Part shown: positions 8,467 to 17,714 of the stretch, piece by piece
Layout: every line of letters begins with the position of its first letter
Position numbering within the stretch: position 1 is the first letter of the stretch
NCBI GenBank assembly: GCA_036557665.1
Contig: DATBHG010000002.1
Span: 198,627 to 262,626, forward strand
Length of the DNA: 64,000 bases
Reading direction: 5' to 3'
From: VAZQ01 sp036557665
GTDB lineage: Bacteria; Pseudomonadota; Alphaproteobacteria; Rhizobiales; Xanthobacteraceae
Program-made: the position numbers and the translations under genes
Notes under the pieces: model-generated
What the model was told of the DNA's origin: nothing
Database searches by the model: none
Seen by the model: only the letters and a program-made list of their open reading frames with translations

Positions 8467-9684
8467 ATGAGGCGCGTCGTCGTTACAGGGATGGGCATCG
8501 TCGCGTCCATCGGCAGCAGCACGCAGGAGGTCCTCGCCAGCCTGCGCGAGGCCAAATCCGGCATTTCCCGTTCTGAGAAATATGCCGAGCTGGGCTTTCG
8601 CTCACAGGTGCACGGCGCGCCCTCTCTCGAGGCGGATGCAATCGTCGATCGTCGTGCCATGCGCTTCCTCGGTGGCGGCGCCGCCTGGAACCATGTCGCT
8701 ATGGTGCAGGCGATCCGTGATGCAGGACTGGAACCGCACGAGATATCCCACGAGATGACCGGCATCATCATGGGGTCCGGCGGACCCTCCACGCGCGCCA
8801 TTGTCGACGCCGCCGACACTGCGCGCAGTAAAAGCCCGAAACGGGTGGGGCCGTTTGCGGTACCCAAGGCCATGTCGTCGACGGCCTCGGCGACCCTCGG
8901 CACCTGGTTCAAAATCAAGGGCGTCAATTACTCGATCTCATCGGCCTGTGCGACTTCGAACCATTGCATCGGAAATGCAACGGAATTGATCAAGATGGGC
9001 AAGCAGGACGTGATCTTTGCCGGCGGCTGTGAGGAGCTCGACTGGACCCTCTCGGTTCTGTTCGACGCGATGGGAGCGATGTCATCGAGTTTCAATCAGA
9101 TACCAGAGAAAGCCTCGCGCGCTTTTGATCGCGACCGGGACGGCTTCGTGATTGCCGGCGGGGCTGGTGTGCTGATCCTCGAGGAGCTCGAGCATGCGAA
9201 AGCGCGCGGTGCTCGCATTTACGCCGAAGTAGCGGGGTACGGCGCCACATCGGACGGGTTTGACATGGTGGCCCCGTCGGGGGAGGGCGCGGTGCGCTGC
9301 ATGCGGATGGCGCTCAAGCAACTGAAGATTCCGGTCGACTATATCAATCCTCACGCCACCTCGACCCCTATCGGCGACCTCAAGGAGGTGGATGCCATTC
9401 GGGAGGTGTTCGGTGAGCGCTGCCCCGCAATCGCGGCAACAAAATCCCTCACTGGACACTCGCTCGGAGCCGCCGGTGCGCAAGAGGCGATCTACTGTAT
9501 CCTGATGATGAATAATGGTTTCATCTGTGAAAGCGCTAATATCGAAACACTTGATCCGGCATTCGACGACATGCCGATCGTGCGCAAGCGGCGCGACGAC
9601 GCGAAGCTCGCCTGCGTGCTATCGAACTCGTTCGGGTTTGGGGGAACGAACGCATCGGTAGTATTCAAGCGGGTTGAGGCTTGA
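8467..9684 (+). CDS. fabB: FabB, 3-oxoacyl-ACP synthase I
   Basis: Elongating condensing enzyme that uses the cis-3-decenoyl-ACP made by FabA. ATG 8467 gives MRRVVVTGMGIV, the normal start, and 405 residues. The Cys-His-His triad is complete: Cys161 in SISSACATSNHCIG, His in NPHATSTPIGD, and His in KSLTGHSLGAAG. The FabA/FabB pair is the classical anaerobic route to unsaturated acyl chains. It lies 100 bp after fabA and 23 bp before the earliest possible fabI start. Confidence 0.96.
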   Translation: MRRVVVTGMGIVASIGSSTQEVLASLREAKSGISRSEKYAELGFRSQVHGAPSLEADAIVDRRAMRFLGGGAAWNHVAMVQAIRDAGLEPHEISHEMTGIIMGSGGPSTRAIVDAADTARSKSPKRVGPFAVPKAMSSTASATLGTWFKIKGVNYSISSACATSNHCIGNATELIKMGKQDVIFAGGCEELDWTLSVLFDAMGAMSSSFNQIPEKASRAFDRDRDGFVIAGGAGVLILEELEHAKARGARIYAEVAGYGATSDGFDMVAPSGEGAVRCMRMALKQLKIPVDYINPHATSTPIGDLKEVDAIREVFGERCPAIAATKSLTGHSLGAAGAQEAIYCILMMNNGFICESANIETLDPAFDDMPIVRKRRDDAKLACVLSNSFGFGGTNASVVFKRVEA

Positions 9685-9748
9685 CTCTCTCTGAGGGAAA
9701 GCTGGTTTGGCGGAAAAGAGCGGTGCTGAGGGTGACGAGTCGGTAGGC

Positions 9749-10594
9749 ATGACGCAACTGATGCAAGGAAAGCGTGGGCTGGTCATGGGGGTCGCAAACG
9801 ATCACTCCATAGCCTGGGGCATCGCGAGAACACTGGCCGCACAGGGCGCAACCCTCGCTTTTACCTATCAATCCGATGCGCTCGGCCGCAGGGTAAAGCC
9901 GCTGGCGCAGTCCGTAGGTTCTTCCCTTGTGCTGCTGTGCGATGTCGAACAGATCGAATCGATGGACGCGATGTTTGCGGAGATTGCGGCAAAGTGGGGG
10001 TCGCTCGACTTTCTCGTGCATGCGATCGCGTTCTCGGACAAGAATGAGCTAAAAGGGCCCTACGCCGATACTACGCGCGAAAATTTCGTGCGTACCATGA
10101 TCATCTCCTGTTTCTCTTTTACCGAGGCTGCCAAGCGCGCCGCCGCGCTCATGCCGGCGGGTGGGGCCATGTTGACGCTTACCTACAATGGCGGGCAGCG
10201 CGCCATGCCGAACTACAACGTGATGGGGGTTGCCAAGGCCGCGCTGGAAGCATCCGTCCGTTATCTCGCGGTCGATTTCGGGACCTCAGGCATTCGTGTC
10301 AACGCCATATCGGCGGGACCCGTTCGCACGCTCGCCGGTGCGGGTATCAGCGATGCGCGGCAGATGTTCGCCTTTCAACATCGCCATTCGCCCCTTCGTC
10401 GTGGTGTAACACTGGACGAAATAGGGGGCTCAGCACTTTACCTGCTCTCTGATCTGTCGACCGGGGTGACAGGGAATATCCATTTCGTCGATTCGGGATA
10501 CAACATCATAGCGATGCCTCATCCGTCCTCTCTGAAGAACGGTTTCGATTCCGAGTCCGTCAACGGCGAGCCGGCCAAGGATGCTGCGCAATGA
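9749..10594 (+). CDS. fabI: FabI, enoyl-ACP reductase (NADH)
   Basis: Last step of the elongation cycle, reducing enoyl-ACP. From ATG 9749 there are 281 residues, and the active-site residues fall at Tyr146, Tyr156 and Lys163 (TYNGGQRAMPNYNVMGVAK), the same numbering as E. coli FabI. That supports this start over the TTG at 9707, which adds 14 residues. The N-terminal cofactor motif GVANDHSIAWGIA is typical of FabI rather than FabG. Asn147 replaces the usual Leu after the first Tyr. The tail beyond residue 255 is poorly conserved. Cotranscribed with fabA-fabB. Confidence 0.93.
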   Translation: MTQLMQGKRGLVMGVANDHSIAWGIARTLAAQGATLAFTYQSDALGRRVKPLAQSVGSSLVLLCDVEQIESMDAMFAEIAAKWGSLDFLVHAIAFSDKNELKGPYADTTRENFVRTMIISCFSFTEAAKRAAALMPAGGAMLTLTYNGGQRAMPNYNVMGVAKAALEASVRYLAVDFGTSGIRVNAISAGPVRTLAGAGISDARQMFAFQHRHSPLRRGVTLDEIGGSALYLLSDLSTGVTGNIHFVDSGYNIIAMPHPSSLKNGFDSESVNGEPAKDAAQ

Positions 10595-10841
10595 TGGGCG
10601 CAGAGCATGGTTCGGCTAAACTCCGCTGGGCATGGGCTTCGAGAATGAAGCCGTCGGCTAAAACCCCCCGCGACCTCTTCCTGCCCCTGGTCGATTCGGC
10701 GAATGCCGGCATGTTTCGCAAGCTGCAAGCAGCTGCACCGCTGCGCTGCACTATCGCGCGCTCGAAGCTGGCATGTCGACGAGCAGCGCGTGCTTGCGCA
10801 CCGGCGTGCTGCCCAGCCGTACCAGGACCCACGCTCCCGGC

Positions 10842-13022
10842 CTAATCCCCGCTGCCTCCAGCCGCTGCCTGCTCGCGGTCGCGCTGCTGCTCAGTCTCGG
10901 CCTTCTGTTTGGTTTCGAGATCCTCTCCGGTCGTCTGGTCCACCACTTTCATTGAAAGGCGCACTTTTCCGCGCTCGTCGAAACCGAGGAGCTTCACCTT
11001 TACCTTATCGCCTTCCTTGACGACATCGGTTACCTTCTGAACCCGGCGCGGAGCAAGCTGGCTGATATGCACCAGACCATCCTTCGCGCCGAAGAAGTTC
11101 ACGAAAGCTCCGAAGTCCATCACCTTCACAACGGTCCCCTCGTAGACGTGGCCGACTTCAGGCTCGGACGCGATGGATTTGATCCAATTGATGGCCGCTT
11201 TCATCGCATCTGCGCTGGCAGACGCCACTTTGACGGTGCCGTCATCCGCTATGTCGACCTTGGCGCCGGTCTTCTCCACGATCTCGCGAATCACTTTGCC
11301 GCCCGAGCCGATCACCTCGCGGATCTTGTCCACCGGGATGTTGAATACCTCAATGCGTGGCGCGTGCTCGCCGAGCTGCGCGCGGTGGTGAGCAAGCGCC
11401 TTCGCCATCTCGGCCAGAATGTGCATGCGCCCGTCTCGGGCCTGCGCGAGCGCGACACGCATGATCTCCTCGGTAATGCCCGCTATCTTGATGTCCATCT
11501 GCAGGGAAGTCACCCCGCGCTCGGTACCTGCCACTTTGAAATCCATGTCGCCCAGATGGTCCTCGTCGCCGAGAATGTCGGACAGCACGGCGTAACGATC
11601 GCCCTCGAGGATAAGACCCATGGCAATGCCGGCGGTTGGACGCTTGAGCGGAACTCCTGCATCCATCAGCGCAAGCGAGGTTCCGCAGACCGTGGCCATC
11701 GACGAGGAGCCGTTCGATTCGGTAATTTCCGAAACCACGCGTAGCGTGTACGGGAATTCATGGTGTCCAGGAAGGATGGGATGGATCGCCCGCCACGCGA
11801 GCTTGCCGTGGCCGATCTCTCGACGACGCGGTCCACCCATTCGTCCGGTTTCGCCTACTGAAAACGGCGGGAAATTGTAATGCAGAAGGAATGTCTCTTT
11901 GTACGTACCCTGCAAGGCGTCAACCCATTGCTCGTCCTCTCCGGTGCCGAGAGTGGCGACCACCAGGGCCTGTGTTTCGCCGCGCGTGAACAGAGCCGAG
12001 CCATGCGCGCGCGGCAGCACGCCTACTTCCGATACAATCGGCCGCACGCTCCCCACCTCGCGACCGTCGATGCGTCGGCCCGTGTCCAGAATATTCCAAC
12101 GCACGATGCGGGCTTCGATGTTCTTGAAAACATTGGCGACCTGCTGCTTGGGATAGGGCGGGCGCTCCGCTCCCTCGGGACAGAAGCGTGCCACCACCTT
12201 GGCCTTGGCCGCATCCAATGCAGCATGGCGCTGCTGCTTGTCGGCAACAGCGTAAGCGGTGCGAACATCCGGCTCGATGAAGACGAGCATATCCTTCTCC
12301 AGCGAGCCGGTGTCTGACGCCTGCAACTCGCGGGGTTCCTTTGCCGCCTTTTCGGCAAGCCTGATGATTGCATTGATAACGGGCTGAAAGTGCCGATGCC
12401 CGAACATCACGGCGCCGAGCATGAGCTCCTCGGTCAGCTCCTTCGCCTCCGATTCGACCATCAGCACGGCATCCTGAGTGCCGGCAACGACCAGATCCAG
12501 CTGACTTTCGGTCATCTCATCGAGTTGCGGGTTGAGCACATATTCGTCGTTGATGAAGCCGACCCGCGCTGCGCCGATAGGTCCCATGAAGGGCGCGCCG
12601 GATAAGGTCAGCGCCGCCGAGGCGGCAATCATGGCCAAGATATCCGGATCGTTCTCCAGATCATGCGAGAGCGTCGTGACGATGACCTGCGTCTCGCAGC
12701 GCCAGCCCTCCGCGAACAGCGGCCGCACCGGACGATCGATCAAGCGCGAGACCAGGGTCTCCTTCTCGGTCGGGCGGCCTTCGCGCTTGAAATAGCCGCC
12801 GGGGATGCGTCCGGCCGCATAGAACTTCTCCTGGTAATCGACCGTCAGGGGAAGGAAGTCGACGCCTTCCCTCGGCTCTTTCGCCGCTACGACGGTCGCC
12901 AGTACGCGTGATTCCCCGTAGCTGGCGATTACTGCGCCGTCGGCTTGTCGCGCGATCTTACCCGTCTCTAGGACGAGCTTGCGCCCTCCCCACTCGAGCT
13001 CCATACGATGAATATCAAACAT
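10842..13022 (-). CDS. pnp: Polynucleotide phosphorylase (PNPase)
   Basis: 3'-5' exoribonuclease of the degradosome that phosphorolyses RNA. 726 residues, full length. Two RNase PH-like domains (first with IPGGYFKREGRPTEKE, second with ETQALVVATLGTGEDEQ and TNGSSSMATVCG-like SNGSSSMATVCG), then a KH domain (IREVIGSGGKVIREI, about 560-620) and an S1 domain (GHVYEGTVVKVMDFGAFVNFFG, about 622-690), ending in an acidic/Gln-rich tail. It is the last gene of the rimP-to-pnp operon, separated from rpsO by 241 bp that contain two perfect hairpins. Convergent with fabI. Confidence 0.97.
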   Translation of the reverse strand: MFDIHRMELEWGGRKLVLETGKIARQADGAVIASYGESRVLATVVAAKEPREGVDFLPLTVDYQEKFYAAGRIPGGYFKREGRPTEKETLVSRLIDRPVRPLFAEGWRCETQVIVTTLSHDLENDPDILAMIAASAALTLSGAPFMGPIGAARVGFINDEYVLNPQLDEMTESQLDLVVAGTQDAVLMVESEAKELTEELMLGAVMFGHRHFQPVINAIIRLAEKAAKEPRELQASDTGSLEKDMLVFIEPDVRTAYAVADKQQRHAALDAAKAKVVARFCPEGAERPPYPKQQVANVFKNIEARIVRWNILDTGRRIDGREVGSVRPIVSEVGVLPRAHGSALFTRGETQALVVATLGTGEDEQWVDALQGTYKETFLLHYNFPPFSVGETGRMGGPRRREIGHGKLAWRAIHPILPGHHEFPYTLRVVSEITESNGSSSMATVCGTSLALMDAGVPLKRPTAGIAMGLILEGDRYAVLSDILGDEDHLGDMDFKVAGTERGVTSLQMDIKIAGITEEIMRVALAQARDGRMHILAEMAKALAHHRAQLGEHAPRIEVFNIPVDKIREVIGSGGKVIREIVEKTGAKVDIADDGTVKVASASADAMKAAINWIKSIASEPEVGHVYEGTVVKVMDFGAFVNFFGAKDGLVHISQLAPRRVQKVTDVVKEGDKVKVKLLGFDERGKVRLSMKVVDQTTGEDLETKQKAETEQQRDREQAAAGGSGD

Positions 13023-13158
13023 TCCGATTGTCTTTCATTGCTTTTGCGAAGATGCAAAGGCCGCAAGCCAGGCAGCGGGATGCTGCGAGAGCTGGCGGCG
13101 CCGCGGGCTGCCACGGGATGCGACAGACCTGCCATGGCTTTCCACCTTCCGTTGAACG

Positions 13159-13211
13159 GACGAGCAACCCGGTCGCTCGTCTTGGCAGAGCCGGCGGCAA
13201 CTCGCCGCCGG
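13159..13211 (-). promoter_or_regulatory. Tandem hairpins in the rpsO-pnp leader (possible RNase III/PNPase autoregulatory site)
   Basis: Two perfect stems lie in the RNA upstream of pnp. One has arms at 13204-13211 and 13191-13198 (8 bp, loop of 5); the other has arms at 13175-13181 and 13159-13165 (7 bp, loop of 9). In E. coli, PNPase controls its own message after RNase III cuts a leader hairpin between rpsO and pnp. The same role here is inference from position and structure. Neither stem has a U-tract. Confidence 0.5.
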
Positions 13212-13263
13212 ATGAGCCGCGGACAGATCACAGCTGCGCTAGCAACGCGCATCGTGCTCCAAC

Positions 13264-13533
13264 TCAGCGGCGGATCCCGAGCCGCTCGATCAGCGACTTG
13301 TAACGTGCATTGTCGATGCGCGCGAGATAATCAAGCAGTTGGCGTCGCTGAGATACGAGCTTGAGCAATCCACGCCGGGAATGATTGTCCTTGACATGGG
13401 TTTTAAAGTGCTCAGTGAGGCTGTTGATCCGCTCCGAAAGAATCGCCACCTGCACCTCGGGCGAGCCGGTATCGCCTGCCTTGGTTGCATACGTCTTGAT
13501 GACTTCAGCCTTGCGGCCTGCTGTTATCGACAT
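13264..13533 (-). CDS. rpsO: 30S ribosomal protein S15
   Basis: 89 residues, the exact family length. It starts MSITAGRKAEVIKTYATKAGDTGSPEVQVA and ends IERLGIRR, with the rRNA-binding HVKDNHSRRGLLKLVSQRRQLLDYL segment. S15 binds the central domain of 16S rRNA in early 30S assembly. It sits between truB and pnp, 240 bp from each, as in many proteobacteria. Confidence 0.98.
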   Translation of the reverse strand: MSITAGRKAEVIKTYATKAGDTGSPEVQVAILSERINSLTEHFKTHVKDNHSRRGLLKLVSQRRQLLDYLARIDNARYKSLIERLGIRR

Positions 13534-13646
13534 CGGGTGTCCTATTCCTGTTGATGGGTGAGCCGGTCAGGCGGCCGGTGCCGGGATGTCGTCCAGCACG
13601 GTCGCCATAATCATGAAACGCGGGCCATGACCCGCGCGAGCCGCGC

Positions 13647-13684
13647 AATATAGCAAATCCGTGCAGGAAGCCAGCGAAATTATA
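13647..13684 (-). promoter_or_regulatory. Candidate internal promoter elements upstream of rpsO
   Basis: Reading the minus strand in the truB-rpsO gap, an exact TATAAT occurs at 13684-13679 and TATATT at 13652-13647. No good -35 hexamer stands at 16-18 bp from either, so this is only a weak case for an rpsO-pnp promoter. The rest of the 240-bp gap holds no supported gene. Confidence 0.25.
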
Positions 13685-13772
13685 CCGCTGCGGAGCCGTG
13701 AGCCGGGCCTTTTGCCCCTCGATTCCAGGTGCGGCTGCACCCGCGCGAGGAACGATGGCACGATAGGGGAGC

Positions 13773-14717
13773 TCATGTTCGGCGCAGGTTGAAAATGCGC
13801 CGCGGCCGAACTTCGCCCTTATCCACCTCCGCGAGCGCAAGCAGCGCTCCACGTGTCAACACTGAAATCCAGCCCCGGAGAACCGGTGCGTCCCGTCCCC
13901 GCAGCAGCACGCCCTGACCGCGTGCGAGCCGGCTCGCATCTGCCGAATTGACGTTCAGACTCGGCAGACCGGCGAGCCCCGCCGCCACGGGCAACAAGCA
14001 AGTGAGCTGGACTCCGGCTTGCTCCTGCTCCCGCAGTGCTCTCAATTCGACGGCATGGGCTTCTTGGAACGGCCCGACCGCTGTTCGCCGCAACGCGGAG
14101 ACGTGGCCGTAGCAGCCCAGGCTTCGACCTATATCCCGCGCCAGCGCCCGTATGTACGCTCCCTTGCCGCACGCGGCCCCGAGCATCGCGTGATCCGGAT
14201 CGGGCATCGAGAGGAGCTCGAGGCAATGGACTTGTACCGGGCGGGCCGCGAGCTCCAGGATCTCGCCCTCGCGTGCGATGTCGTACGCCCGCTCGCCGGC
14301 AATCTTGATGGCGGAGAAGCGCGGTGGGATCTGTTCAATCGACCCCGTGAACCGTGGCAGGAGAGCCCGAATGCGCTCGGCGCTGGGACGCTCGCGCGAG
14401 CTGGCAGTGACGTGGCCCTCGGCATCATCAGTATCCCGCTCCTCGCCCCAGCGGATCGTAAACGCGTAGCTCTTTCGACCCTCCATCACAAAAGGGACTG
14501 TCTTGGTGGCCTCTCCAAGTGCGATCGGCAGAACGCCGGAAGCAAGCGGGTCCAACGTGCCGGCGTGGCCGGCGCGCTTGGCCTGAAACAGTCTTTTGAC
14601 CGCGCTGACGGCGTGTGTCGAAGTCATTCCGACGGGTTTGTCGAGCACGAGCCAGCCGTGCACATCGCGCCGCTCGAGCTTGGCTTTGGGACGCTCCAGC
14701 GAGTCAGGTCTTGTCAT
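13773..14717 (-). CDS. truB: tRNA pseudouridine(55) synthase
   Basis: Converts U55 of the tRNA T-loop to pseudouridine. 314 residues. The catalytic Asp is in KRAGHAGTLDPLASGVLP, and the N-terminal GWLVLDKPVGMTSTHAVSAVKR motif is diagnostic. The C-terminal part (about 245-314) is a PUA-like extension. It overlaps the end of rbfA by 14 bp, consistent with translational coupling in the operon. Confidence 0.95.
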   Translation of the reverse strand: MTRPDSLERPKAKLERRDVHGWLVLDKPVGMTSTHAVSAVKRLFQAKRAGHAGTLDPLASGVLPIALGEATKTVPFVMEGRKSYAFTIRWGEERDTDDAEGHVTASSRERPSAERIRALLPRFTGSIEQIPPRFSAIKIAGERAYDIAREGEILELAARPVQVHCLELLSMPDPDHAMLGAACGKGAYIRALARDIGRSLGCYGHVSALRRTAVGPFQEAHAVELRALREQEQAGVQLTCLLPVAAGLAGLPSLNVNSADASRLARGQGVLLRGRDAPVLRGWISVLTRGALLALAEVDKGEVRPRRIFNLRRT

Positions 14718-15120
14718 CGGCGGGCTTGTTGAGATCGCGCTGCACGGCGGGCGTGCGTAAAAGCCGCTCTATTCGATCGGCTTCATCAAATCTCTGGTCT
14801 ATCGCAAATCTGATCTCCGGAGCGAATTTCAGGTTGATGCGCCGGGCAACCTCGCCGCGCAGGAATCGTTTGTTGCGATTTAATGCGGCAGTTACAAGCT
14901 CCACGTCCTGACCGCCCAGCGGCATCACGTAAATCGTTGCCAAACGCAGGTCGGCGGTCATACGTACCTCGGATACGGTGATCATATGGCCTTCGATGAC
15001 GGGGTGATGCACTTCGCCGCGAGCAAACAAATCGGCAAGCACATGCCGGACCAGCTCACCCACACGCAGCTGCCTCTGGGAGAGCCCTGGCTCGACCTTC
15101 ACGCGGCGATGGCGAGTCAT
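14704..15120 (-). CDS. rbfA: 30S ribosome-binding factor A
   Basis: KH-fold factor needed for late maturation of the 16S 5' end. ATG 15120 gives 138 residues beginning MTRHRRVKVEPGLSQRQLRVGE, and it overlaps the infB stop as TGATG. A longer in-frame version starting at 15210 would run into infB and carries a non-RbfA N-terminus. The motif NRNKRFLRGEVARRINLKFAPEIRF is typical. Overlaps at both ends suggest coupled translation. Confidence 0.94.
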   Translation of the reverse strand: MTRHRRVKVEPGLSQRQLRVGELVRHVLADLFARGEVHHPVIEGHMITVSEVRMTADLRLATIYVMPLGGQDVELVTAALNRNKRFLRGEVARRINLKFAPEIRFAIDQRFDEADRIERLLRTPAVQRDLNKPADDKT

Positions 15121-17699
15121 CAGAGGGTGCGTTGCACGGTCTCCGTACGGAAGCATTCGATCACGTCGCCGGCCCGCATGTCCTGGTAGCTCTCGAAGGC
15201 CATTCCGCACTCCTGGCCGGCAACAACCTCCCGCACGTCGTCTTTGAATCGCTTGAGCTGCGACAGCTTGCCCTCATGAACGACGACATTGTCGCGCACC
15301 AGCCTGACGCTCGCACCGCGCTCGACTACGCCTTCAGTTACTCGGCATCCTGCAACATTGCCGACTTTCGAGACCTTGAAGATCTCCAGAATGACGGCAC
15401 TGCCGAGGGTGGTCTCGCGGACCGACGGTGCAAGCAGGCCGGACATCGCCTTCTTCACGTCGTCCACGAGATCATAGATGATGTTGTAGTAGCGGATCTC
15501 GACGCCGGCTCGCTCGGCCGCGTCGCGCGCCTCCTTGTGCGCTCGCACATTAAAGCCGATGATCGCCGCACCGGATGCTTCCGCCAGGGTGACGTCCGAT
15601 TCCGTGATGCCGCCGACACTCCCGTGCAACAGTCGAGCCATTACCTCATTCGTGCCGAGCTTCTCGAGAGCGCCGCTGATGGCTTCGAGCGAGCCCTGCA
15701 CGTCGGCCTTGATCACCAATGGGAATTCCTTCCGTCCGGCGCTCTTGAGCTGCGTCATCATTTGCTCGAGAGAGCCGCGCATTCCCGTCGCGCGGGCCGC
15801 GAGCTTGTCCCGCTTCTGTCGGGCGCGATAATCGGTCACCTCGCGCGCCCGCGCCTCGCTGTCGACCACCGCCAGGCGATCCCCCGCTTCGGGTATGCCG
15901 TTGAACCCGAGCACCTCGACCGGCGTCGAGGGCCCGGCCATATTCACCGGCTGGCCTGAATCTGACATCAGCGCGCGCACCCGACCCCACTCCGCCCCGG
16001 CAACGACGATGTCGCCCGTACCCAGCGTTCCGCGTTGCACAAGCACGCTGGCTACCGGTCCGCGACCGCGATCAAGCTTCGCCTCGATCACAGTGCCCTC
16101 GGCCGGCCGATTCGGGTTGGCCTGGAGATCAAGGATTTCCGCCTGGAGCCCGATGGTCTCCAGAAGCCTATCAATGTTGAGCTTCTTGGTCGCCGAGACT
16201 TCTACATCGAGGACATCCCCGCCCAGCGATTCCACCTGGATTTCGTGCGCCAGGAGCTCGTTTCGCACCCGCTCAGGCTTGGCATCGGGCCTGTCGATCT
16301 TGTTAATTGCAACGATCATCGGCACCCTGGCGGCCTTGGCGTGATTGATGGCCTCGACCGTCTGCGGCATCACCCCGTCATCGGCCGCGACCACCAGCAC
16401 GACGATGTCAGTCACTTTGGCGCCCCGCGCGCGCATGGCGGTGAAGGCCGCATGGCCGGGTGTATCGATGAAGGTGATCCTGCTGCCCGATGGAGATGTC
16501 ACCTGGTAGGCGCCGATATGCTGGGTGATGCCGCCAGCCTCGCCAGCGGCGACCTCGGTCGACCGAATGGCATCAAGCAGAGAGGTCTTGCCGTGATCGA
16601 CGTGCCCCATGACGGTTACGACCGCCGGGCGCGGCAATAATGCAGAAGGATCGTCCGTGACATCGAAAAGCCCCTCTTCGACGTCCGATTCCGCCACCCG
16701 TTTGACGGTGTGCCCCAACTCCTCCGCGAGCAGTTGGGCGGTGTCCGCGTCGATCACGTCGTTGATCTGTGCCATGTGGCCTTGCTTCATCAACAGCTTG
16801 ATCACGTCCACAGCCCGTTCGGCCATGCGATTGGCGAGTTCCTGGATAGTGATGGTTTCTGGGATCGTCACCTCCCGAATTAGCTTCTCTTTTGGCTCGT
16901 CGGCTGCCTGGCCTTTCAGCCGCTGAACCCGACGACGGAAGGCGGCGACTGATCGTTCGCGCTCTTCATCGGCGCTGAGTGCGGTAACGACGGTCAAGCG
17001 CCCGCGGTTCTTCTGAGCTGTGCCGCGCGCGGGTTTCGGCGCGGGGGCGGCTCGTGCAGCCCCGGCCCCACGTCGCGCACGCGGCGCCTCCTCCTCATCC
17101 GGTTCAAGCGCAGGCCGCCCAGGCAGTTTCGCATGTGTTGCTTCATCACCGAAGCGCTTTTTCGCCTCCTGCTCTGCCTTGAGCTTTGTCTCCAGATCGT
17201 GCTTACGGCGGCGCTCTTCCTCAGCTTTGCGAGCTTCCGCAGCATCACGCTCGCTGCGCTCCACCGTTTCACGGCTTTTCCGGAGCAGGGCCTCCTCTTC
17301 GGCAATTCTGCGCTCTTCTGCTTCGCGCAACCGGGCATCGCCCAGAGCGCGTGCACGCGCCGAACGTTCTTCCTCAGTAAGCGTTCGCAGCACCACCCCG
17401 GACGGCTTGGGGGCCACAGCAGGCGTTGCCGTAGCCGGAGAGGCAACTGGCACGGCCGGAACCGCCGAGGCAGCTGCCATACTGCGCTTGGCCGGCGCCG
17501 CCGCCGGTATGGCCGTGTCACCCTTTGCTCGGGTAGGTATGCGGGTCTTGACCTTCTCGACGACGACCGCCTTGCTGCGGCCGTGACTGAAACTCTGGCG
17601 CACCACGCCCTGCTCGACCCCTCGTCCCTTCAAGGTCAGGGTCTTCGCCCCAGCGACGCTCAGCTTTTTTTCGGTAGTCTTTTCCGTTGTTTCAGCCAT
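15120..17699 (-). CDS. infB: Translation initiation factor IF-2
   Basis: GTPase that places initiator tRNA on the 30S subunit. 859 residues. There is an Ala/Glu/Lys/Arg-rich low-complexity N-terminus (about 1-260), with the IF2-associated ETTEKKLSVAGAKTLTLKGRG-type start. An IF2N motif follows (VTIPETITIQELANRMAERAVDVIKLL). The G domain has VTVMGHVDHGKTSLLDAIR, DTPGHAAF and NKIDRPDAKP. Domains II to IV end with FESYQDMRAGDVIECF. Lies between ylxR and rbfA in the canonical order. Confidence 0.97.
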   Translation of the reverse strand: MAETTEKTTEKKLSVAGAKTLTLKGRGVEQGVVRQSFSHGRSKAVVVEKVKTRIPTRAKGDTAIPAAAPAKRSMAAASAVPAVPVASPATATPAVAPKPSGVVLRTLTEEERSARARALGDARLREAEERRIAEEEALLRKSRETVERSERDAAEARKAEEERRRKHDLETKLKAEQEAKKRFGDEATHAKLPGRPALEPDEEEAPRARRGAGAARAAPAPKPARGTAQKNRGRLTVVTALSADEERERSVAAFRRRVQRLKGQAADEPKEKLIREVTIPETITIQELANRMAERAVDVIKLLMKQGHMAQINDVIDADTAQLLAEELGHTVKRVAESDVEEGLFDVTDDPSALLPRPAVVTVMGHVDHGKTSLLDAIRSTEVAAGEAGGITQHIGAYQVTSPSGSRITFIDTPGHAAFTAMRARGAKVTDIVVLVVAADDGVMPQTVEAINHAKAARVPMIVAINKIDRPDAKPERVRNELLAHEIQVESLGGDVLDVEVSATKKLNIDRLLETIGLQAEILDLQANPNRPAEGTVIEAKLDRGRGPVASVLVQRGTLGTGDIVVAGAEWGRVRALMSDSGQPVNMAGPSTPVEVLGFNGIPEAGDRLAVVDSEARAREVTDYRARQKRDKLAARATGMRGSLEQMMTQLKSAGRKEFPLVIKADVQGSLEAISGALEKLGTNEVMARLLHGSVGGITESDVTLAEASGAAIIGFNVRAHKEARDAAERAGVEIRYYNIIYDLVDDVKKAMSGLLAPSVRETTLGSAVILEIFKVSKVGNVAGCRVTEGVVERGASVRLVRDNVVVHEGKLSQLKRFKDDVREVVAGQECGMAFESYQDMRAGDVIECFRTETVQRTL

Positions 17700-17714
17700 T
17701 CCTATCGATCCAAC

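Noticed and set aside
10595..10841. Short minus-strand peptide-like frame (WVLVRLGSTPVRKHALLVDMP) after pnp
   Set aside because: It lacks a start codon and ribosome site and is only about 30 codons; it may be a gene remnant but cannot be supported.
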